Shown here piece after piece: positions 17,523 through 26,329 of a DNA stretch of 64,000 bases. The stretch comes from Streptococcus sp. LYSM12 (lineage in GTDB: Bacteria; Bacillota; Bacilli; Lactobacillales; Streptococcaceae), in assembly GCF_004569635.1 (NCBI RefSeq), contig NZ_SPOZ01000003.1:1-64000 (forward strand), given 5' to 3'. Each line of letters begins with the position of its first letter. Position 1 is the first letter of the stretch. The position numbers were made by a program, and so were the translations under genes. A model generated the notes under the pieces. It saw only the letters and a list, made by a program, of their open reading frames with translations. It ran no database searches and was not told where the DNA came from.

Positions 17523-18186
17523 CAGTATTTTTACCGGGGGTGTAGCCAATATGACCATCACACAACTTGGGCTGAGTTTAGCTGTTAGTCTCGTTCTAGG
17601 TTTGGGACTAGCGGGAATTTATAAGTATAAAGCCACCTATACCAAGGAGTTTGTAGTGACTTTGAGCCTGCTTCCCAGCCTCATTGCGATTATTATCTTC
17701 TTAACCAATGGTAGTCTGGGGACGAGTGTTGCAGTGGCAGGAACTTTCAGTCTGATTCGCTTTCGATCGGCAGCTGGAACCTCCAAAGAACTCTTAGCAG
17801 TCTTTATGGCGACAGTCATTGGACTTGCGACAGGACTGGGACATCTGGTACTTGCCATAACAGTTACCCTCATTTTGGGTCTTATGGTATTCATGTTAGA
17901 ACACACCCGCTTCGCCCAAGTCAATCAAGACTACCGCTATCTTTTCGTTAGCATTGCAAAGGACTCTGATTATCCAGAATTTTTTGAACGCCAATTTGAC
18001 AAGACGTGTCAACAGGCTGAATTGCTATCTATTCAGTATAAGTCTAAAAAAGATATCTTGGTCTTGGAATACCAGATACTGTTAGAACGCAATGGTACTG
18101 ATAAGGAATTACTGGATACTTTGCTTACAGTAGCTCCCGTTTTGGTTCGTCTTTACAAGCAAGCCCCTAAGAAAAAATACCTATAA
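17503..18186 (+). CDS. DUF4956 membrane protein
   Basis: A 227-residue protein with four or so hydrophobic segments (about 12-32, 40-65, 70-90, 95-125) and a soluble C-terminal domain of about 90 residues. The loop SLIRFRSAAGTSKEL is characteristic of the DUF4956 family. ATG 17503 is chosen because GGAGGTGA sits just upstream, which gives a 20-base overlap with the VTC gene and implies coupled translation. The VTC-DUF4956 pair probably forms a membrane-associated unit. The function is unknown. A terminator follows at 18200. Confidence 0.85.
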   Translation: MQMQLFSSIFTGGVANMTITQLGLSLAVSLVLGLGLAGIYKYKATYTKEFVVTLSLLPSLIAIIIFLTNGSLGTSVAVAGTFSLIRFRSAAGTSKELLAVFMATVIGLATGLGHLVLAITVTLILGLMVFMLEHTRFAQVNQDYRYLFVSIAKDSDYPEFFERQFDKTCQQAELLSIQYKSKKDILVLEYQILLERNGTDKELLDTLLTVAPVLVRLYKQAPKKKYL

Positions 18187-18199
18187 AGGATAAAATCAG

Positions 18200-18231
18200 C
18201 TTCTCCAGTTCATCATTTTGGGGAAGTTTTT
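18200..18231 (+). terminator. Terminator after the VTC-DUF4956 pair
   Basis: CTTCTCC pairs with GGGGAAG and is followed by TTTT. The same sequence recurs at about 20365-20395 because it belongs to the duplicated unit. Confidence 0.65.
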
Positions 18232-18442
18232 ACTTTTCATTTGTAGACGAAGTAAAGTTTGTATATGTTTTGCCTGTGTTTTTTAAATCTAATCGATAGA
18301 CAATCTACAGACGATAAGAGAATGTTCGTATTTTTCGGAATTATAGAAAATAACTGAGTCAAAAAGTAGTTATTTCTATTTTTTTGAACAAAAAACAAGA
18401 ATAACGTTCATGTTTTTGGACTAAATACTCGTTACGGTCAAT

Positions 18443-18471
18443 TTGTCACCATTCTTCTTTTTCTATATAAT
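18443..18471 (+). promoter_or_regulatory. Promoter of surface protein gene 1
   Basis: TTGTCA, 17-base spacer, TATAAT. The identical arrangement occurs at 20607-20635 before the paralogue. Upstream, ACGTTCAT and related AT-rich blocks are shared by both copies. The rest of 18232-18527 is this shared upstream region. Confidence 0.75.
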
Positions 18472-18527
18472 GGGATATAGTCGTATTAGACCAGTTATGC
18501 TGGTAAATAGAAAGGTAACTTTAAGTA

Positions 18528-20219
18528 ATGAAAAAAGAGTTATGTGTTGCCGCAACAGCAGCGGCTATCGTATCAGTAGCACCGTATTTGGTACGGGCTG
18601 AGCAAGCAATGTCAAACGGGGCCGAGCCGAATGTAATACAGGCGCAGGATGCTGATAAACAAGCCAAGGAAGAGTCGGTAACATTAGAGGAAGTAAAAGC
18701 ACAAGCGATTGACGAAATTTCCCATATGAAAGAGTTGCCAAACTCTGTGAAAAACGAATATCTTGACAGGGTAAATAAGGCAACGACTACAGAAGAAGTT
18801 GAAACAGTCAAGAAAGAAGCAAGGCAAGATCAAGTTGCTCGTATACAGCTTAAGGCTAAAAAAGAAAATGCCAAACTGCTTCTAGCAATGAAAGAGTATC
18901 TTTTTCCCAACGAGCGTTCGAATTATTTAGACCGACTAGAGCAGTCGGGAACAGAGGCAGAGATTGATGGCCTACTAGCAGAAGCCGAACAATTTTCAGA
19001 AGTAAATAAAACGATTATCCTAAAGATAAGAGGTGCTCTCAATGAGATTGATACACTTGCTTATTTGAGCCCGGAACAAAAAGAGGACTTTAAAGCACGA
19101 GTAGAGGAACTAGGGTCTGAGAAGCAAATTGATAATGCGGTACTACTAGCCAAAAAGGCTAATATTCAAGCCTTGAAAGATATAGAAAAGGAACCCCTTA
19201 AAAAAGCTAAAGAGGTTTTGAGGGCTCTTAGGCAGTTGCCAGAAGTGACGGATAGGAGTTTATATGCTGGGCAGATTGACGTCTGGAACGCAATTGGTGA
19301 TTATTTAGATGCTTATCTTGAACCATTTGACAAATTGGATCCAGAAACAGATGCAAATCTGACGAATGACGAGCTAGATTATCATCATCATCGTTTGTAT
19401 GATGCTCTTCACTATGGAGAGCTGGAATATATCGCTCGCGATTTGAACCAGAAGCTCCAGCAATTTCCAGACAATCAAGAACTAAAAGACTTGGTTAAAG
19501 AGATGTTCTATGGTTTATATCCCTCACTCGATGACTCTGGTAAGGGTGGTGTTATTGCAGAGTTTATCAATAGAGCGATTTACCCACGGCAGAAAAGATT
19601 TAATGAATTGTATCGCATCTTATCAGGTACACCATTGACTCCACTTGTCCCTGCACAGCCCATTCCTAAAGAAGAAGCACCCGATTCGAGTACACCATTG
19701 ACTCCACTTGTCCCTGCACAGCCTATTCCTAAAGAAGAAGCACCTAGTCAACCAGAAAAACCTGAGGTGCTCACTCGTCAGGAGGTACGCGAAGAGGCGC
19801 TTCCGTTCCAGACAATTACCAAAGAAAATCCTAGCTTGCTAAAGGGTGAGAAACGGATTGTCACAAAAGGAGAGGCAGGTATTCGCACGATTGTTGAGGA
19901 AGTACAGATACAGGGAGATGCACTTTTATCTCGGAGAGTAATCTCAGACACGGTGACAAAACCTGCTATTGATGAAGTGGTGGAAATTGGTACCAAGGAA
20001 GCTAGCGAGGAAATAGCTGAACAATCAGATATGGACACTCCAGACGGATCATCCTCAGAGCAGGGTGGACAGGAACCAGTGTTGCTCAAACAGTATCAGG
20101 ATAAGAACCAAGCTAGACAGGTATTGCCAAAAACCAATGTGGCACCAAGTCTTTTATCTACTATTGGCATTGCTTTAGCAGGTCTGGTAGGATTACAAAT
20201 CCAAAAACGTAAAAAATAA
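18528..20219 (+). CDS. Cell-wall-anchored GA-like/G5 surface protein 1 (LPKTN)
   Basis: A 563-residue surface protein. Residues 1-24 form a short signal peptide ending near VRAEQA. Three tandem about 50-residue helical modules (about 45-95, 97-145, 150-200) share a pattern such as LPNSVKNEYLDRVNKATT and resemble albumin-binding GA modules. A helical region follows, then two copies of TPLTPLVPAQPIPKEEAP, a G5 domain (about 415-490) and an Ala/Glu-rich stretch. The C-terminus is LPKTN, a hydrophobic helix and the tail QKRKK. Sortase would anchor it to peptidoglycan. The fifth motif residue is Asn rather than Gly. A close paralogue lies directly downstream. Confidence 0.85.
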   Translation: MKKELCVAATAAAIVSVAPYLVRAEQAMSNGAEPNVIQAQDADKQAKEESVTLEEVKAQAIDEISHMKELPNSVKNEYLDRVNKATTTEEVETVKKEARQDQVARIQLKAKKENAKLLLAMKEYLFPNERSNYLDRLEQSGTEAEIDGLLAEAEQFSEVNKTIILKIRGALNEIDTLAYLSPEQKEDFKARVEELGSEKQIDNAVLLAKKANIQALKDIEKEPLKKAKEVLRALRQLPEVTDRSLYAGQIDVWNAIGDYLDAYLEPFDKLDPETDANLTNDELDYHHHRLYDALHYGELEYIARDLNQKLQQFPDNQELKDLVKEMFYGLYPSLDDSGKGGVIAEFINRAIYPRQKRFNELYRILSGTPLTPLVPAQPIPKEEAPDSSTPLTPLVPAQPIPKEEAPSQPEKPEVLTRQEVREEALPFQTITKENPSLLKGEKRIVTKGEAGIRTIVEEVQIQGDALLSRRVISDTVTKPAIDEVVEIGTKEASEEIAEQSDMDTPDGSSSEQGGQEPVLLKQYQDKNQARQVLPKTNVAPSLLSTIGIALAGLVGLQIQKRKK

Positions 20220-20237
20220 TCTACCAAGGAACAAAAC

Positions 20238-20266
20238 AGAGGTTGAGATAGTTCTCTTCCTCTTTT
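20238..20266 (+). terminator. Terminator of surface protein gene 1
   Basis: AGAGGTTGAGA pairs with TCTCTTCCTCT, followed by TTTT. The same hairpin follows gene 2. Confidence 0.7.
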
Positions 20267-20348
20267 TCGATTGGACTCTCAAGCTAAATGACTATACTGA
20301 ATAGTCTGTTTCAATAGTCTTCACAGCGAGTTTCTCAGAAAAATGTTT

Positions 20349-20606
20349 ATAAGGGATACAATCAGCTTCTCCAGTTCATTTTTGGGGAGTTTTTACTTTT
20401 GTTTGTAGACAAGGTAAAGATTTTCTATGTTTTTTCTGTAGTTTTTGAGCTCAATTAATAGATAATCTACAGATGTCAAGAAAACATTCGTTTCTTTTTT
20501 GAATTGTAGGAAATGAATGATGTAAAGTGGATTTTCTTTTGTTCTTGTGAATAAAAAAACAAGTAGAACGTTCGTGTTTTGAAACAAAACGTTCGTTAAG
20601 GTTGAT
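20349..20606 (+). repeat. Duplicated upstream region of the surface protein genes
   Basis: From TATAAGGGATACAATCAGC onward this matches 18183-18442, including the terminator of the upstream DUF4956 gene. Two ACGTTCGT direct repeats flank GTTTTGAAACAAAAC, a possible regulator site. The tandem duplication unit is thus about 2.17 kb: terminator, upstream region, promoter and gene. Confidence 0.65.
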
Positions 20607-20635
20607 TTGTCACCTTTCTTCTTTTTCTATATAAT
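20607..20635 (+). promoter_or_regulatory. Promoter of surface protein gene 2
   Basis: TTGTCA, 17 bases, TATAAT, identical in layout to 18443-18471. Confidence 0.75.
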
Positions 20636-20691
20636 GGGGATATAACTGTAGTAGACCAGTTATGCTGGTAAATAGAAAGGTAACTTCGATA

Positions 20692-22308
20692 ATGAAAAAA
20701 GAATTGTGTGTTGCCGCAACAGCAGCGGCCATAGTATCAGTAGCACCGTATTTGGTACAGGCTGAGCAAGCAATGCCAAACGGGGCCGATCCGAGTGTAA
20801 TACAGGCGCAGGACGCTGATAAACAAGCCACGGAAGAGCAGGCAAAATTAGAGGAAGCAAAGAAACAAGCGATTGCTGAAATTTCCCAATTAAAGGAGCT
20901 GCCAAACTCTGTGAGAAATGGCTACCTTACAAAGGTCAATGATGCAACTACTATGGAAGAAGTTGAGAGAGTCAAACGAGAAGCAAGCCAAGATGTTGCT
21001 ACTCGTCGGCGATTTGAAGCTAAAAAAGCAGACGCCAAAGAGAGCCTAACAACGAAAGAGTATCTCTATCCAGACGAGCGTTCGAATTATTTAGCTCGAC
21101 TAGAGCAGGTAGGTACAGAAGCAGAGATTGACGGTATACTGGCAGAAGCTAATCAGTTGGCAGCAGCAAATAAAAACATCTTCCAAAAGAGGGGGGATAT
21201 TCGTGATGAGATTGACATACTCGCTTATTTGAGTCAGGAACAAAAGGGAGAGTTTAAGGTGCGATTAGAGGAATTACGGTCTGAGAAAGAGCTTGATAAT
21301 GAGTTGCTACTCGCTAAAAAAGCCAATATTCAAGCCTTGAAGGATATGGAAAAAGAACCTCTAAAAAAAGCTAAAGAGGTTTTGAAGGCTCTTAAGCAGT
21401 TGCCAGAAGTGACGGATAGGAGTTTATATGATGGGCAGATTGACGTTTGGGACGCAGTTGGTGATTATGTAGATGCTTATCTTGAACCATTTGACAAATT
21501 GAATCCAGAAACAGATACAAATCTGACGAATCACCAACTACATTATCGTCAAGGTCGTTTGTATGATGCCCTTCACTATGGAGAGATGGAATATATCGCT
21601 CGCGATTTAGAGCAGAAGCGTCAGCAATTTCCAGACAACCAGGAACTAAAAGACTTGGTTAAAGAGATGTTCCATGCTTCGTATGCTTCTTTCGATACTG
21701 CTGGTAAGGATGGTGATTTTGTAAAGTTTATCAATAGGGAGATTTACCCACGGCAGCAGAAATTCAATGAATTGTATCGCATCTTATCAGGTACACCATT
21801 GATTCCACTTGTACCTGCACAGCCTATTCCTAAAGAAGAAGCACCTAGTCAACCAGAAAAACCTGAGGTGCTCACTCGTCAGGAAGTACGCGAAGAGGCG
21901 CTTCCGTTCCAGACGATTACCAAAGAAAATCCTGGCTTGCTAAAGGGTGAGAAACGGATTGTCACAAAAGGAGAGGCCGGTATTCGCACGATTGTTGAGG
22001 AAGTACAGATACAGGGAGATGCGCTTTTATCTCGGAGAGTAGTTTCAGATATGGTGACAAAACCTGCTATTGATGAAGTGGTGGAAATTGGTACCAAGGA
22101 AATAGCTGAACAATCAGATATGGAAATCCCGGACGGATCATCTTCAGAGCAGAGTGGACAGGAACCAGTGCTGCTCAAACAACATCAGGACAAGAACCAA
22201 GCTAGAAAAGTATTGCCAAAAACCAATGTGGCACCAAGTCTTTTATCTACTATTGGCATTGCTCTAGCAGGTCTGGTAGGATTGCGAATCCAAAAACGTA
22301 AAAAATAA
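20692..22308 (+). CDS. Cell-wall-anchored GA-like/G5 surface protein 2 (LPKTN)
   Basis: A 538-residue paralogue of the preceding gene with the same layout: signal peptide to about residue 24, three GA-like helical modules, one TPL(I)PLVPAQPIPKEEAP unit instead of two, a G5 domain and the LPKTN sorting signal. ATG 20692 is preferred over the upstream ATG at 20662 because the latter has no in-frame equivalent in gene 1, whereas AAAGG before 20692 matches. The N-terminal modules differ more from gene 1 than the G5 and anchor regions do. This suggests diversifying selection on the ligand-binding part and homogenisation of the rest. Confidence 0.85.
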   Translation: MKKELCVAATAAAIVSVAPYLVQAEQAMPNGADPSVIQAQDADKQATEEQAKLEEAKKQAIAEISQLKELPNSVRNGYLTKVNDATTMEEVERVKREASQDVATRRRFEAKKADAKESLTTKEYLYPDERSNYLARLEQVGTEAEIDGILAEANQLAAANKNIFQKRGDIRDEIDILAYLSQEQKGEFKVRLEELRSEKELDNELLLAKKANIQALKDMEKEPLKKAKEVLKALKQLPEVTDRSLYDGQIDVWDAVGDYVDAYLEPFDKLNPETDTNLTNHQLHYRQGRLYDALHYGEMEYIARDLEQKRQQFPDNQELKDLVKEMFHASYASFDTAGKDGDFVKFINREIYPRQQKFNELYRILSGTPLIPLVPAQPIPKEEAPSQPEKPEVLTRQEVREEALPFQTITKENPGLLKGEKRIVTKGEAGIRTIVEEVQIQGDALLSRRVVSDMVTKPAIDEVVEIGTKEIAEQSDMEIPDGSSSEQSGQEPVLLKQHQDKNQARKVLPKTNVAPSLLSTIGIALAGLVGLRIQKRKK

Positions 22309-22330
22309 TTAATCCACTAAGGGACAAAAC

Positions 22331-22360
22331 AGAGGTTGAGACAGCTCTCTTCCTCTTTTT
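22331..22360 (+). terminator. Terminator of surface protein gene 2
   Basis: AGAGGTTGAGA and TCTCTTCCTCT form the stem, with a TTTTT tract after it. Confidence 0.7.
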
Positions 22361-22390
22361 CGTTTGCTACTATCCCTTAGACTTTGATGT

Positions 22391-22496
22391 TATAGTCTTT
22401 TAGTTTACTTTTAGTACTAGGCAGCGAGTTGCAGGCTGTACTGGAGTACGGCAAAGCGAGTGAACCAAGGAGTAAAAGATAAACAAAATGACTATA
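22391..22496 (+). repeat. MITE-like repeat (TATAG...CTATA family), copy 2
   Basis: TATAGTCTTTTAGTTTAC at the left and AAACAAAATGACTATA at the right are inverted. The centre has TTTTAGTACTAGGCAGCGAG and a GTACTGGAGTAC palindrome. Confidence 0.65.
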
Positions 22497-22783
22497 CCAA
22501 GTTAGTATAAAGCAGCTATTTATTCCCTTTTCTATCCTCCTAACAAACAGTGATACGCATTTTTTCGTTCGTAGAGTTGTTAGGGCTAAGAGGAGACAGA
22601 AAATCATCACTTATAAAGGTCCTTGAGATCATTTGAGCAATTAGCTAGCCTTGTTTTTAGAGCTTGTATTCATGGCTTATATTTCTCCCTAATACTAGTC
22701 CCAAAGTCGTCATTCTGCTTTGCTGAATTTCTGTCCCACTTTCGATTGAGAGAAAGCAAACTTTTCTATCCGTATTTCTAAGG

Positions 22784-23131
22784 GAGTGGGAAAGAATTCG
22801 ATAGGTCAAAAAAAGAGTTGGGTTTTCCTCATTTCCTAAATTCTCGCTTCGGGCTGAAACGGTCTGGAAATAGACCGTTTCACTCCCACCCTGCAACAGC
22901 CCAACAGTCAGAGTAGTGTGGAAATGAAGCGAAGAGTTCGCATCAGTCCTAGAGGTTAGATGTGGAGTATGAAACACCAACAAATACGAGTAAAAAGCTC
23001 CAGTGGAGCTTTTTAGCCGGCTCCCTGAAAAAAGAGCAGCATTTCCAACCTTCAAGGGCATGATAGCCATTGAAGCAATCAACCACTGCGTCAACGTCAT
23101 TCGGTTCATAAAGTGAGCAAGCTGGGACTAT
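22784..23131 (-). repeat. About 350-bp repeat, left arm of an inverted pair
   Basis: Read on the minus strand it contains CTCACTTTATGAACCGAATG, TCAATGGCTATCATGCC, AAAAAGCTCCACTGGAGC and GAAACGGTCTATTTCC, and it matches 25617-25990 on the plus strand. A minus-strand frame of 150 codons over it is not taken as a gene. The stretch 23132-23388 beyond it holds no recognised feature. Confidence 0.65.
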
Positions 23132-23411
23132 TTGCCTAGTCTCTTGTTAGGGCTTGACTGTATAGGGGACAATAAATGATGAAATTCAGAAAAATACACC
23201 TGGCATTCTAAAAAATGTTTGTGTGTTCTGCATTCAGGTAACGATTGGAAATGGCCGATTTTGCCGCCATGAGAGGAGTTTTCTTCTAAGGAAACGAAGA
23301 CAATAGGGATAATTCATTTTTTATTTTAAAAACAACTAGCTGATTGATGTTCTCGTATAGAGAGAGGTTTTATCTGTACGTTATCTGTTTTAACTTCTCT
23401 CAAACTAGTGT

Positions 23412-23417
23412 TATAAT
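23412..23417 (+). promoter_or_regulatory. Probable promoter -10 of the two-component operon
   Basis: TATAAT with TGT directly before it makes an extended -10; the -35 (TTTAAC at 23389) is weak. The start codon is 31 bases further on, after AAAGGAGAAG. Confidence 0.6.
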
Positions 23418-23447
23418 GGAAAAAGGGAATAAAAAAAGGAGAAGATA

Positions 23448-24104
23448 ATGTATAAGATTTTAGTGGTTGAAGATGATGTGACCATCAACCAAGTAATTTA
23501 TGAATTTTTAAAAGAACATGATTATCAAATTACATCCGTGATGGATGGAGGAGAAGCCTTGGAATGTTTTTCGAAAGAGAACTTTGATCTGGTTATTTTG
23601 GATATCATGCTTCCGACGGTCAATGGTCTTGATGTATTGAAAGAAATTCGCAAAAATTCTCAGGTTCCGATTATCATGTTGACAGCCTTGGATGATGAAT
23701 ATACCCAATTAGTTAGCTTTAATCATTTGATTAGTGATTATGTAACCAAGCCTTTTTCTCCATTGATTCTTGTCAAACGGATTGAAAATATTTTGCGCCG
23801 CTCAGTTACCTATTCTGAGATTGAGGTAGACGAATTGCGCGTTTCCTTAGAGGATCGTACGGTCTATTGGAAAGAAGAAAAGATGTCACCTACAAAGACC
23901 GAGTATGAGTTGATTGAAATCCTTGCTAAACGCAAATATCATCTGGTTACACGTGACCAACTGATGGATGTAATCTGGGGTTATAGTGAGCTTGATACGC
24001 GTGTCTTAGACAATCATATTAAAAATATTCGCAAGAAAATACCAGGTATTCCTTTGATCACTATTACAGGAATGGGGTATCAACTAGGGAGAGATTCAAA
24101 GTGA
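23448..24104 (+). CDS. OmpR-family response regulator
   Basis: A 218-residue regulator. The receiver domain (1-115) has the acidic pair at Glu8-Asp9-Asp10, phospho-acceptor Asp52 in VILDIMLP, Thr79 and Lys101 in VTKPF. The C-terminal winged helix (about 120-215) contains TKTEYELIEIL and NIRKKIP, typical of OmpR/PhoB DNA-binding domains. It overlaps the sensor kinase gene by four bases. The pair is closest in general layout to VncRS/VanRS-like systems. No target transporter is adjacent, so the signal and regulon are unknown. Confidence 0.92.
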   Translation: MYKILVVEDDVTINQVIYEFLKEHDYQITSVMDGGEALECFSKENFDLVILDIMLPTVNGLDVLKEIRKNSQVPIIMLTALDDEYTQLVSFNHLISDYVTKPFSPLILVKRIENILRRSVTYSEIEVDELRVSLEDRTVYWKEEKMSPTKTEYELIEILAKRKYHLVTRDQLMDVIWGYSELDTRVLDNHIKNIRKKIPGIPLITITGMGYQLGRDSK

Positions 24105-25459
24105 AAATTGCACAAAGACATTTTCTCTGGACCAATAGTTTAATTTTTTTGGTAGTTACTGCTCTTTTGACAACCTTGTATTTCGTGATGCCGATGTATT
24201 ATCAAGCGGTTAAAATCAATGAGATTAGGCAAGAATTTGATTATGTATCAAGTAGGATTCAAGGGAAATCACTGCCTGACATTGAAAGTTTCTTAAAGTA
24301 TTTTGATCGAAAAAATAGTCGGATGTGGTTTAGTTTGTCAGATAAGGAGGATGCTATTTATTATCCTAAAGTAGAAGGGATTAATCCAGATATAAAATCG
24401 GAGGTCAACACTTTTTTTCTATCAGAAGATATGGAACCTGATAAACTGAAAGAGACCATTACAGATCAGGAGGGAGAACAATATATATTGGAGGGAGAAT
24501 ATTCCTTGCAACCTGTTTCTGATGCTAGCCAGATTTTGTTTCGTCTTTCCCCCTACTTTTTTGTATTCTCCTTGAGTCTAGGAACGGCCTTATCATATAT
24601 TTATAGTCAGATTTCGACCAAGCGACTGAAACAAATTTCTGAGACGACCCGAAAAATGGTGAGCCTATCGCCTGATGTTGTATGTCAAGTTGAAGGACGT
24701 GATGAAATTGCAGACCTCGCCCAAGATATCAATACACTTTACGATAGCCTTTTACGGAATATGGAGACCTTACGCCTTGAAAATGAGAAAGTCGCAGAGA
24801 GTGAGCGGAGTAAGGCTGAGTTTCTGCGGATGACTTCTCATGAATTAAAGACTCCTATCGCAGGCATGATGGGGATTGTAGACGGGATGATTTATGGCAT
24901 TGGTGAGTTTAAAGATAGAGAGAAGTACCTAAAAAAATGTCGTGATATTTTAGAGCAGCAGTCACAGTTGGTTCAGTCGATTTTAGCCATGTCTAAGTTA
25001 GAGATGCAGGTCATAAAAAACATGTATCAAACCTTTTCTTTGTCAGATACGCTGATGGAACAGGTTGGATTTTATCAGACTTTGGCTGAAGTACACGGCT
25101 ATCGCTTTTGGGTTCAATTAGAGCCTTTAGTGATTGAGGGCAATCAGATTTATCTCATCAAGGTTATAAAAAATATTCTAGACAATGCTTTTCATTATAC
25201 GCGTGCAGGTGGTGAAATTGTGCTTCGGTTAGAGGGCAACCAGCTCATAGTTGAAAATGAGGCTGAAAAGGTCTTGACGAAGGAGCAGCTCGAAAAGATT
25301 TTCCAACCGTTTTATCGACCAGATTATAGTCGTAGTCGCAAGGATGGAGGCACTGGCTTAGGGCTCTTTATCGTCCAACAAATTTTAGATCAGCACCAAT
25401 TAAACTATCGTTTTGAAGCGATTGAGGACAAGTGGATGAGGTTCAGTATTTTCTTTTAA
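24101..25459 (+). CDS. Sensor histidine kinase
   Basis: A 452-residue membrane kinase beginning at GTG 24101, which overlaps the stop of the regulator gene. Transmembrane helices at about 10-32 and 143-165 enclose an extracytoplasmic sensor of about 110 residues. HAMP-like linker follows, then the H-box FLRMTSHELKTPIAG (His about 248), N-box IKNILDNAFHYT (about 355) and the G-box DGGTGLGLFIV (about 415). It phosphorylates the regulator encoded just upstream. The ligand is unknown. The operon is enclosed by an inverted pair of about 350-bp repeats. Confidence 0.92.
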   Translation: MKIAQRHFLWTNSLIFLVVTALLTTLYFVMPMYYQAVKINEIRQEFDYVSSRIQGKSLPDIESFLKYFDRKNSRMWFSLSDKEDAIYYPKVEGINPDIKSEVNTFFLSEDMEPDKLKETITDQEGEQYILEGEYSLQPVSDASQILFRLSPYFFVFSLSLGTALSYIYSQISTKRLKQISETTRKMVSLSPDVVCQVEGRDEIADLAQDINTLYDSLLRNMETLRLENEKVAESERSKAEFLRMTSHELKTPIAGMMGIVDGMIYGIGEFKDREKYLKKCRDILEQQSQLVQSILAMSKLEMQVIKNMYQTFSLSDTLMEQVGFYQTLAEVHGYRFWVQLEPLVIEGNQIYLIKVIKNILDNAFHYTRAGGEIVLRLEGNQLIVENEAEKVLTKEQLEKIFQPFYRPDYSRSRKDGGTGLGLFIVQQILDQHQLNYRFEAIEDKWMRFSIFF

Positions 25460-25466
25460 AGCAAAT

Positions 25467-25560
25467 TATAGTCTTTTAGTACTAGGCAAGGAGCTGCAGG
25501 CTGTACTGGAGTACGGCAAAGCGAGGTAAGGAAGTAATAAAAGTTAAACTAGGTGACTAT
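25467..25560 (+). repeat. MITE-like repeat (TATAG...CTATA family), copy 3
   Basis: It begins TATAGTCTTTTAGTACTAGG, so the left end is shorter than in other copies, and it ends AAACTAGGTGACTATA. The centre has GAGCTGCAGGCTGTACTGG. Confidence 0.6.
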
Positions 25561-25616
25561 AAATGGCAGTGCTCCCTTTACTTTTATGGCTTTCCTCCTC
25601 CTAAAAGCAAAAAGAG

Positions 25617-25990
25617 GCTGGGACATAAGTCCCAGCTTTCTCACTTTATGAACCGAGTGACGTTGACGCAGTGGTGGATTGCTTCAATGGCTATCATGCC
25701 GTTGAAGGTTGGAAATGAAATGCTGCTCTTTTTTCAGGGAGCAGGCTAAAAAGCTCCACTAGAGCTTTTTATTCGTATTTGTTCGTGTTTCCCACTCCAC
25801 ATCTGACTTCTAGGACTGATGCGAACGAATTCGCTTCATTTCATTACTACTCTGACTGTTGGAGCTGTGCGGGGTGGGGGGGAGTGAAACGGCCTTGGAA
25901 TAGACCGTTTCAGCCCGAAGCTAGAATGCAGGAAATAAGGTAAAAACCGAACTCTTTTTTGACCTGTCGAGTTCTTTCCCACTCCTTGCT
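25617..25990 (+). repeat. About 350-bp repeat, right arm of an inverted pair
   Basis: It begins with the hairpin GCTGGGAC-ATAA-GTCCCAGC and continues with CTCACTTTATGAACCGAGTG, TCAATGGCTATCATGCC and the GAAACGGCC/GGAATAGACCGTTTC segment. It is the inverted partner of 22784-23131. Two 54-bp tandem units follow at 25987-26095. Confidence 0.65.
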
Positions 25991-26065
25991 CGCTTTTGTA
26001 TTTCTAGACTCGTGAAAAAAAGCTCCACTGGAGCCTTACTCGCTTTTGTATTTCTGGACTCGTGA

Positions 26066-26092
26066 AAAAATGCTCCACTGGAGCATTTTTTT
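26066..26092. terminator. Terminator facing the DUF3042 gene
   Basis: AAAAAATGCTCC, loop ACT, GGAGCATTTTTTT is a strong bidirectional hairpin. It is the second of two tandem copies (the first is at about 26010-26035). Confidence 0.75.
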
Positions 26093-26261
26093 AATGTGCG
26101 ACGCGACGGCGTGCTGCTTTTTTACGATTTTCTTCGATGAACGCTTCTTTCTTTTCTTCAGGTTCGATGATTGTTTTATGAATTGTAAAAATTGCACCTG
26201 CGGCAAGAGCAACTGTGCTAGCAACTCCTGTCAAGAAACCTTTTCCAAAACCTTTAGCCAT
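26091..26261 (-). CDS. DUF3042 family small protein
   Basis: A 56-residue protein. Residues 5-28 are a Gly/Ala-rich hydrophobic helix, and the C-terminus is highly charged and ends EENRKKAARRRVAH, which is the DUF3042 signature. ATG 26261 has GGAGAAAC before it; the longer upstream frame has no ribosome site. It is a likely membrane-associated protein of unknown role. It is divergent from miaA with a 68-base shared promoter space. Confidence 0.85.
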   Translation of the reverse strand: MAKGFGKGFLTGVASTVALAAGAIFTIHKTIIEPEEKKEAFIEENRKKAARRRVAH

Positions 26262-26329
26262 AGTTGTTTCTCCTTTACTTGTGTTATAATAGATTGTAGC
26301 GAAAAAACAAAAAATTTTCAAGGAAAAAG

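Noticed and set aside
22657-23109. 150-codon minus-strand frame
   Set aside because: It spans the inverted repeat arm that occurs again at 25617-25990, where the frame is not kept; composition is not protein-like.
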